NCBI RefSeq assembly: GCF_002899945.2
Contig: NZ_PPEG02000010.1
Coordinates: 1-64,000, forward strand
Reading direction: 5' to 3'
DNA: 64,000 bases
Origin: Chryseobacterium viscerum
Lineage (GTDB): Bacteria > Bacteroidota > Bacteroidia > Flavobacteriales > Weeksellaceae
Shown: in pieces, positions 60,204-64,000 of the stretch
Layout: each line of letters opens with the position of its first letter
Position numbering within the stretch: the first letter of the stretch is position 1
The notes under the pieces: generated by a model
Seen by the model: the letters and a program-made list of their open reading frames with translations, nothing else
Database searches by the model: none
Told to the model about the DNA's origin: nothing
Program-made: the position numbers and the translations under genes

Positions 60204-61730
60204 ATGGCAGACAAAGCACAATTTATTGAAGAATTAAATGCTAGATATACTCCAAAAGGAGAACATATTATATTGGGAAAGGGAATGCTGGATGGAGAAG
60301 TGGTTCCTGGAGTAAACGTAACAATTCCCCTGAAAACGATTAACCGTCACGGTCTTATTGCCGGAGCTACCGGAACAGGTAAGACGAAAACATTGCAGGT
60401 ATTTGCAGAACAGCTTTCCCATGCGGGAATTCCTTCATTGGTTCTGGATATTAAAGGAGATTTTTCAGGGATTGCTGAAGCAGGGCAGATGAATCCAATC
60501 ATTGAAGAAAGATATGCTAAAACCCAGCTTCCTTATAATCCACAAGGATTTCCGGTTGAATTGATGAGTATTTCCGGAGGAGAAGGCGTGAAATTAAGAG
60601 CCACTGTTACAGAATTTGGACCTGTTTTACTAAGCAAAATCCTTGAACTTAACGATACTCAGCAAAGCATCATGTCTATTGTCTTCAAATATTGCGATGA
60701 TAAAGGACTTCCATTGATCGATCTTAATGACCTGAAGAAGGTATTGCAGTATGTAACAGATAATGCACAGGGAAAAGCTGAGCTTGCAGCCAATTACGGA
60801 TCTATTGCTTCTGCTTCTTTGGGGACTATTTTAAGGTCTATCGTTGCATTGGAACAGCAGGGCGCTGCAGGTTTCTTTGGTGAATTAAGCTTCGATGTTC
60901 AGGATTTACTGGAAACAAGAGATGGTAAGGGAGTAGTCAACATATTAAGAGTAGCAGACATTCAGAATAAGCCACAGCTTTTCTCCACATTCATGCTTTC
61001 ACTTTTTGCTGAAATTTATATGACATTTCCGGAAGAAGGAGACAGTGGAAGACCAAAACTGGTATTATTCATCGATGAAGCTCACCTGATTTTTGATGAA
61101 GCATCAAAAGCTCTTCTTTCGCAGATTGAAACGATGGTAAAACTGATCCGTTCAAAAGGAGTAGGGATCTATTTTATTACCCAGATTCCTGGTGACGTAC
61201 CCGAAAATGTACTTTCTCAATTAGGATTGAAGATACAGCACGCGCTGAGAGGGTTTACAGCAAAAGATAAAAAAGAGATTACCAAGGCGGTAGAAAACTA
61301 TCCTACAACAGAATATTACAATGCTTCCAGCCTGATTCAGAATTTAGGAATTGGAGAAGCGTTTGTAACAGCTTTGGATGAAAAAGGGATACCCACACCA
61401 TTAGTACACACTTATCTGATCTCTCCGGAATCAAGAATGGATGTTTTGAGTGGGGCGGAAATCTCAGAACTGACGTCTAAATCAGCTCTCGTTGCAAAGT
61501 ATGAAGAAGCTATAGACAGAGAATCTGCTTACGAAATGCTAACCAACAGAATGGAACAGGCTGCACAAAACCCAGCTCCGACACAAAAAACGAAACCTGT
61601 AAAAGAAGAGCCGGGAATGTTTGAACAGGTATTGCAAAGTAAAGCGGGCCGTACTTTCACCAGTACATTAATGAGAGAAGGAGCAAAAGCGATTCTCGGT
61701 ATGTTTGGTTTGGGAGGCAGAAGAAGATAA
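60204..61730 (+). CDS. HerA-like ATPase (DUF853, bipolar helicase-like)
   Basis: 508 residues. Walker A is GATGTGKT at 54-61 (LIAGATGTGKTKTLQVFAEQL) and Walker B is PKLVLFIDEAHLIF near 295. FITQIPGDVPENVLSQLGLKIQHALRG is the sensor region and arginine finger of the DUF853 family. The C-terminal GMFGLGGRRR tail is typical. DUF853 proteins are FtsK/HerA-type ATPases of unclear role; no NurA nuclease partner is adjacent, and the next gene is an unrelated exonuclease. Confidence 0.9.
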   Translation: MADKAQFIEELNARYTPKGEHIILGKGMLDGEVVPGVNVTIPLKTINRHGLIAGATGTGKTKTLQVFAEQLSHAGIPSLVLDIKGDFSGIAEAGQMNPIIEERYAKTQLPYNPQGFPVELMSISGGEGVKLRATVTEFGPVLLSKILELNDTQQSIMSIVFKYCDDKGLPLIDLNDLKKVLQYVTDNAQGKAELAANYGSIASASLGTILRSIVALEQQGAAGFFGELSFDVQDLLETRDGKGVVNILRVADIQNKPQLFSTFMLSLFAEIYMTFPEEGDSGRPKLVLFIDEAHLIFDEASKALLSQIETMVKLIRSKGVGIYFITQIPGDVPENVLSQLGLKIQHALRGFTAKDKKEITKAVENYPTTEYYNASSLIQNLGIGEAFVTALDEKGIPTPLVHTYLISPESRMDVLSGAEISELTSKSALVAKYEEAIDRESAYEMLTNRMEQAAQNPAPTQKTKPVKEEPGMFEQVLQSKAGRTFTSTLMREGAKAILGMFGLGGRRR

Positions 61731-61878
61731 TTTTGAAGCATAACCTGCTATATTTTGACATATTTTTTGTTATTTTAGCAAGTTATCTTTACATAACAGT
61801 AAAAATAGAACCGGATCTTATTGGGGAATAATACACGGTTTTACAAATAAACTAAAAACAGCAGTTAACACACATTCA

Positions 61879-63102
61879 ATGTATTCGATTATAGATATAG
61901 AAAGTAATGGTGCAGGTTATAGAGACGAATGCATTATAGATATTGCCATCTACCGGTATGATGGTCAGAAAATTACTGACCAGTTTATATCTTTGGTAAA
62001 TCCTGAAGGAAATATTACTCCTTTTGTACAGAAACTGACCAATATTACCCCTAAAATGGTCAAAACTGCCCCGAAATTTCATGAAATAGCCAAAAGAGTT
62101 ATTGAAATAACGCAAAATACCACTTTGGTAGGTCATAATATCGATTTTGATTACAGAATGCTTCGCCAGTCATTCAAAAGATTAGGCTATGATTTTAAAA
62201 TCAATACGTTAGATACCATTCCTTTAGCAAAGAAACTGATTCCTGATGAGGTAAGTTATTCATTAGGGAAACTGGTAAAATCACTTGGAATTCCTTTGAC
62301 GAATCATCATAGGGCAGACGGTGATGCAAGAGCAACGTTAGACCTTTTCAAACTTCTGATTTCGAAAGATATTGAAAACGAGATTATTCAGGAACAGCAT
62401 GAAGAGTCTAATGCAAAAACCTATATCAACAAGATCAAAGAGCTTACTCAGGATCTTCCTAATGATAAGGGTTTTGTTTATTTTCAGGATGAGGTAGGGC
62501 GCATCATGTTCTCAGATTATGTTCAGGATATCAACAAGTTTTCCAAAAAAGTTTTCAATTCCAAGTCAAAAAAATGGGAAAAGATTCAAAAAGAGGTTGA
62601 GCAGATTAACTATGAACTTACCGGGACAGATATTATTGCAAAGTTGATTCTGAACTCTAAGAATATTAAAAAGAAAGAAGTTTTGCCTTTTGGGCTTTAT
62701 TTCAGAAACAATAAATATATTGTTGAAAAGAATAATCTCAATAAAACAGAAAAACCGGTTTTAAAATTCAGATCATTTACCCAAGGAACAAAAGCAGTTC
62801 AGTTTATTGGTTCTCAGGAAGAATTTACTGATTTTTCCGTGCTTAAACAGAAAATTGAATTCAGGAAAAGAAATGAATTGTGGCTGGGGTTAGGACGAAA
62901 ATTGGGCGAAAAATTATTTTTAATCATTGAAAATGGAAAAGTGATTTCTTTTGGATTTTATGAATTGTTTACGCAGATTCAGACCTTAAGCAAGCTGGCT
63001 AAGTTAAAAATAGATCTTCCATTATCTTCCACAGACTTGAATAATGAATTGCAGCTGGCACTGCTTCGTGGTGATTTTGAGACCCTGCCGTTACCCAAAT
63101 AA
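61879..63102 (+). CDS. DEDDh exonuclease with degenerate GIY-YIG-like second half
   Basis: 407 residues. The N-terminal RNase T/PolC-epsilon exonuclease (residues 1-170) has D6 and E8 (IIDIESNGAG), LVGHNIDFDYRMLRQSF near 92, and HHRADGDARATLDLFKLL with the fifth-motif His. The C-terminal half begins GFVYFQDEVGRIMFSDYVQDINKFSKKV, which lines up with the GIY-YIG nuclease start of exonuclease/UvrC-like fusions, but the GIY and YIG residues and the usual Arg are changed. The second half is therefore probably non-catalytic. It ends 250 nt before lysA. Confidence 0.88.
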   Translation: MYSIIDIESNGAGYRDECIIDIAIYRYDGQKITDQFISLVNPEGNITPFVQKLTNITPKMVKTAPKFHEIAKRVIEITQNTTLVGHNIDFDYRMLRQSFKRLGYDFKINTLDTIPLAKKLIPDEVSYSLGKLVKSLGIPLTNHHRADGDARATLDLFKLLISKDIENEIIQEQHEESNAKTYINKIKELTQDLPNDKGFVYFQDEVGRIMFSDYVQDINKFSKKVFNSKSKKWEKIQKEVEQINYELTGTDIIAKLILNSKNIKKKEVLPFGLYFRNNKYIVEKNNLNKTEKPVLKFRSFTQGTKAVQFIGSQEEFTDFSVLKQKIEFRKRNELWLGLGRKLGEKLFLIIENGKVISFGFYELFTQIQTLSKLAKLKIDLPLSSTDLNNELQLALLRGDFETLPLPK

Positions 63103-63170
63103 TAGAGGAAATTACACGTTATTAAGAAGATGCTTTTCAAATCATTTTTCTTAAAATAAAAAATAAATAG

Positions 63171-63178
63171 TATTTTTG
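63171..63178 (+). promoter_or_regulatory. -7 box of the lysA leader
   Basis: TATTTTTG (TAnnTTTG), 20 nt before the mini-ORF ATG at 63198. No other -7 box lies closer to lysA. Confidence 0.55.
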
Positions 63179-63197
63179 TAAAAAATAAGTAGAAGCA

Positions 63198-63269
63198 ATG
63201 CAAAATTTTAAACAAATTAAAACTGGAAAAAAGGGAACTGTAAAGTTCTCTAAGGTTTGGAATATTTAA
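63198..63269 (+). CDS. lysine-rich 23-aa leader peptide before lysA
   Basis: ATG CAA AAT TTT AAA ... TAA. Of 23 residues, six are lysine (positions 5, 8, 11, 12, 16 and 19). It lies between a -7 box (63171-63178) and a terminator (63302-63337) that sits only 16 nt before lysA. This is the layout of a lysine-sensing transcription attenuator. The AT-rich codon AAA makes lysine common anyway, so the enrichment is suggestive, not proof. It could instead be a meaningless short frame. Confidence 0.5.
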   Translation: MQNFKQIKTGKKGTVKFSKVWNI

Positions 63270-63301
63270 AAGAGTTGTCTTGCATAAAAAATAATCAATG
63301 T

Positions 63302-63336
63302 GGCAGACTCTTTTTTGGAAGAATCTGCCTTTTTTT
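63302..63336 (+). terminator. Rho-independent terminator directly before lysA (attenuator candidate)
   Basis: GGCAGA (63302-63307) pairs with TCTGCC (63324-63329), with inner TCTT/AAGA pairing and a following run of T. It ends 16 nt before the lysA ATG, leaving no room for a separate lysA promoter, so lysA must be read through it. Confidence 0.75.
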
Positions 63337-63352
63337 ATGTTAAAATGAAATT

Positions 63353-64000
63353 ATGAATTCAAAAGAATTATTAAAGATTGCCAATGAGTTTGGCACACCA
63401 GTGTATGTTTATGATGCCGAGTCCATCAAAGTTCAATACGAGAAACTTACATCTTCTTTTTTAAAACATACAAAGTTCTTCTACGCAGCGAAGGCATTGA
63501 CAAATATCAATATCCTTAAGTATGTCAAGAACCTGGGCGCATCTTTGGATTGTGTATCTATTAATGAAGTCAAACTTGGACTAAAAGCAGGGTTTTCGAA
63601 AGAAAAAATATTGTTTACTCCCAATTGTGTTGACTTGGCTGAAATAGAAGAGGCAATGGCTTTTGGAGTTCATATCAACATTGATAACATTTCTATTCTT
63701 GAGCAATTCGGGAATAAATACGGAAATACATATCCTATTTTAGTAAGAATCAATCCACATATTTTCGCCGGAGGTAACTATAAAATTTCGACGGGGCATA
63801 TCGACAGTAAATTCGGTATTTCTATTCACCAGGTTCGTCACATCGAAAGAGTGATGAAAAGTACGAATCTGAATGTTGAAGGTCTTCACATGCATACAGG
63901 AAGCGAAATCAAAGATCCGGATGTGTTTTTGCAGGCTTTGGAAATTATGCTGGAACTTTCTGAGCATTTCCCGAACCTGAAATACCTGGATATGGGAAGT
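63353..64000 (+). CDS. lysA: diaminopimelate decarboxylase, 5' part (cut by window end)
   Basis: At least 216 residues are visible. It is a PLP fold III decarboxylase that makes L-lysine from meso-diaminopimelate. The N-terminus (MNSKELLKIANEFGTPVYVYDAESI) and the PLP-lysine segment KFFYAAKALTNINILKYVKN (K in YAAKA) are canonical; INPHIFAGGNYKISTGHIDSKFGI and GLHMHTGSEI follow. The start at 63353 is 16 nt after the terminator. The 3' end is outside the window. Confidence 0.93.
   Translation, partial: MNSKELLKIANEFGTPVYVYDAESIKVQYEKLTSSFLKHTKFFYAAKALTNINILKYVKNLGASLDCVSINEVKLGLKAGFSKEKILFTPNCVDLAEIEEAMAFGVHINIDNISILEQFGNKYGNTYPILVRINPHIFAGGNYKISTGHIDSKFGISIHQVRHIERVMKSTNLNVEGLHMHTGSEIKDPDVFLQALEIMLELSEHFPNLKYLDMGS

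Overview
The window looks like the chromosome of a Chryseobacterium-type flavobacterium (Weeksellaceae, Bacteroidota). The evidence is the low G+C, Bacteroidota -7 promoter boxes (TAnnTTTG) in place of sigma70 boxes, a TonB receptor, GLPGLI, DUF5686 and tricorn-like S41 proteins, lipoprotein boxes, and MKNLKKL-type bacteriocin-like peptides. The species is not determined.

Layout. 1-122 is the 3' end of a 5S rRNA and its terminator. 0.6-1.4 kb holds two bacteriocin-like peptide genes. 1.4-8.6 kb is housekeeping: a 2OG-Fe(II) oxygenase, menD, the folate genes pabC/pabB-like, two membrane proteins, an AI-2E family permease and DUF3820. 8.65-12.77 kb is an accessory island: a large lipoprotein with a toxin-like layout, small membrane/secreted partners, and a 17-bp inverted repeat at its edges. 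12.8-33 kb is mostly core: uvrB, a BlaI/M56 sensor pair with a visible operator, a sugar dehydrogenase, a TonB receptor, a C-S lyase/FAD monooxygenase pair, tnaA, miaE, rplU-rpmA, two tandem bacteriocin-like peptides and DUF5686.

34.57-44.51 kb is a 9.9-kb integrative element in the 3' end of a tRNA-Asn gene, bounded by a perfect 56-bp direct repeat. It carries a tyrosine recombinase, a helicase, a RecA/Sak4-like ATPase, DUF3871, a GLPGLI protein, a bacteriocin-like peptide, and an HTH regulator divergent from small membrane genes. Reading every line, I found no CpG dinucleotide from 34558 to 44509, while both flanks contain CpG freely. This is the most unusual signal in the window.

44.6-54.6 kb lies between two identical tRNA-Asn genes. 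It has an AraC regulator divergent from a cupin/royal-jelly fusion and a monooxygenase, a tricorn-like protease, and a polymorphic-toxin cassette (zincin metallopeptidase toxin plus two paralogous immunity genes). 54.7-64 kb is core: rseP, a nitrilase, a persulfide dioxygenase/rhodanese/thioredoxin operon, a HerA-like ATPase, a DEDDh exonuclease with a degenerate GIY-YIG-like half, and lysA (cut by the window end), preceded by a lysine-rich mini-ORF and a terminator that look like an attenuator.

A second new-looking signal is a 28-nt leader motif (GCG-N4-CCGAAAAGC-N4-AGAGTAGG) that sits 23-24 nt upstream of the start codon of three bacteriocin-like peptide genes.
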